From assembly GCA_964478335.1 (NCBI GenBank), contig CAYZIC010000044.1, positions 1 to 17,609 of the forward strand: DNA of 17,609 nucleotides. Reading direction: 5' to 3'. Positions 16,988 to 17,609 of the stretch are shown piece by piece (the stretch's first letter is position 1; each line of letters begins with the position of its first letter). The translations under genes were made by a program, and so were the position numbers. The notes beneath the pieces were generated by a model. That model searched no databases. It was given only the letters and a program-made list of their open reading frames with translations, and was not told the DNA's origin. This DNA comes from CAYZIC01 sp964478335 (GTDB lineage Bacteria > Verrucomicrobiota > Kiritimatiellia > RFP12 > DVOR01).

Positions 16988-17609
16988 ATGACTAGTAGAA
17001 GACACTTTATGACAACGCTCACCCTCGGATGCTGTGCCACCCTCCTCTCCGCACAGAGAGCCCCAGAGGCCAAGCGCCCGAATATCCTTTTTATCATGAC
17101 CGACCAACAGCGTGGCGACTGGATGGGCTGCATGGGCGATCCCTACGCCATCACCCCCAACCTCGATGCGCTTGCTCAAGATGGGATCCTCTTTAAGTAC
17201 GCCTACTCCACCACCCCCACTTGCACACCCGCTAGAGCTATTTTGCTCACGGGGCAAGATCCATGGCACAATGGCATGCTCGGCTATGCCGATGTCGCCA
17301 AGTCATACCCCAACGACTGCCCCAAGCTCCTCGCTCAAGCGGGATACACCACGGCGGCTTTTGGCAAACAGCACTTCAATAACCACCCTCACGGCTACCA
17401 ACAGCAATACCTCTATGAGGGGCTCACCGATTTCCCTGATGCCTACCGCACCTGGATGAAAAAGCACTACCCACAAGCCGATCCCGAATCCGATGGCCTC
17501 GGTTGGAATGCCTGGCAAGCCGAAACCTGGCCCCTCCCTGAGGATGCCCACCCTACCCGATGGCTCGCAGATCGCACGATCGAATGGCTCGACAGCTATA
17601 ACCAAGACA
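16988..17609 (+). CDS. Tat-exported sulfatase (partial, 3' end beyond window)
   Basis: Sulfatases hydrolyse sulfate esters, commonly on sulfated polysaccharides. The first 207 codons are present and the frame is open to the window edge. The N-terminus has a perfect twin-arginine motif, SRRHFM at 3-8, followed by a hydrophobic stretch with two cysteines, so it is exported folded. Metal ligands appear at Asp39-Gln40 (MTDQQRGDW). The signature CTPARAILLTG starts at Cys79, the residue converted to formylglycine, making it a Cys-type sulfatase that needs a maturase (FGE or anSME), not found here. GKQH, about 50 residues on, corresponds to the family's GKWH. GAAGGG at 16974-16979 is 8 bases before ATG; an in-frame TGA at 16973 excludes a longer form. 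The substrate cannot be told. Confidence 0.92.
   Translation, partial: MTSRRHFMTTLTLGCCATLLSAQRAPEAKRPNILFIMTDQQRGDWMGCMGDPYAITPNLDALAQDGILFKYAYSTTPTCTPARAILLTGQDPWHNGMLGYADVAKSYPNDCPKLLAQAGYTTAAFGKQHFNNHPHGYQQQYLYEGLTDFPDAYRTWMKKHYPQADPESDGLGWNAWQAETWPLPEDAHPTRWLADRTIEWLDSYNQD

Overview
The window reads as ordinary chromosome from a moderately GC-rich, Gram-negative-type bacterium. A fatty-acid cluster using a FabV enoyl reductase sits near a secreted trehalase/MGH1-type glycosidase, a Tat-exported Cys-type sulfatase and an exported nuclease. Together these suggest a polysaccharide-degrading lineage, with Verrucomicrobiota/Lentisphaerota or relatives as my best guess. This placement is inference; the window has no rRNA or other phylogenetic marker.

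Region 1 (about 115-8770, + strand) looks like one long operon. A near-consensus sigma70 promoter (TTGACA, 17-bp spacer, GATAAT) precedes ten tightly packed genes: fabH, fabF, fabZ, fabV, a receiver/pseudo-receiver protein, nrdR, a UDP-glucuronate decarboxylase, two tandem nitroreductase paralogues and a U32-family (TrhP-like) protein. A strong intrinsic terminator follows at 8744-8770. Most gene gaps are under 30 bp; the largest, 53 bp, lies before the receiver gene. The first four genes cover initiation, condensation, dehydration and enoyl reduction of type II fatty acid synthesis, but acpP, fabD and fabG are not in the window.

Region 2 (8692-9636) is about 0.95 kb with no credible gene. 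It holds a GC-rich patch packed with short hairpins and repeated words, a TG microsatellite, a short AT-rich stretch and two terminators serving the convergent carB gene.

Region 3 (9552-13804, - strand) carries carB (pyrimidine/arginine synthesis) and purC (purine synthesis). They are separated by a purC terminator and a probable carB promoter, so they are likely separate transcription units.

Region 4 (13976-16704, - strand) contains an orphan 96-codon C-terminal-looking fragment, a secreted glycosidase broken by one extra C in a C6 run, and a secreted DNA/RNA non-specific endonuclease with its own terminator. A divergent intergenic region then leads to a + strand sulfatase that runs off the window at 17609.

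I found no CRISPR array, insertion sequence, tRNA or rRNA, and no clear new defence or mobile system. The most notable items are the receiver/pseudo-receiver protein in a lipid operon, the single-base break of the glycosidase, the hairpin-rich intergenic patch and the orphan tail.
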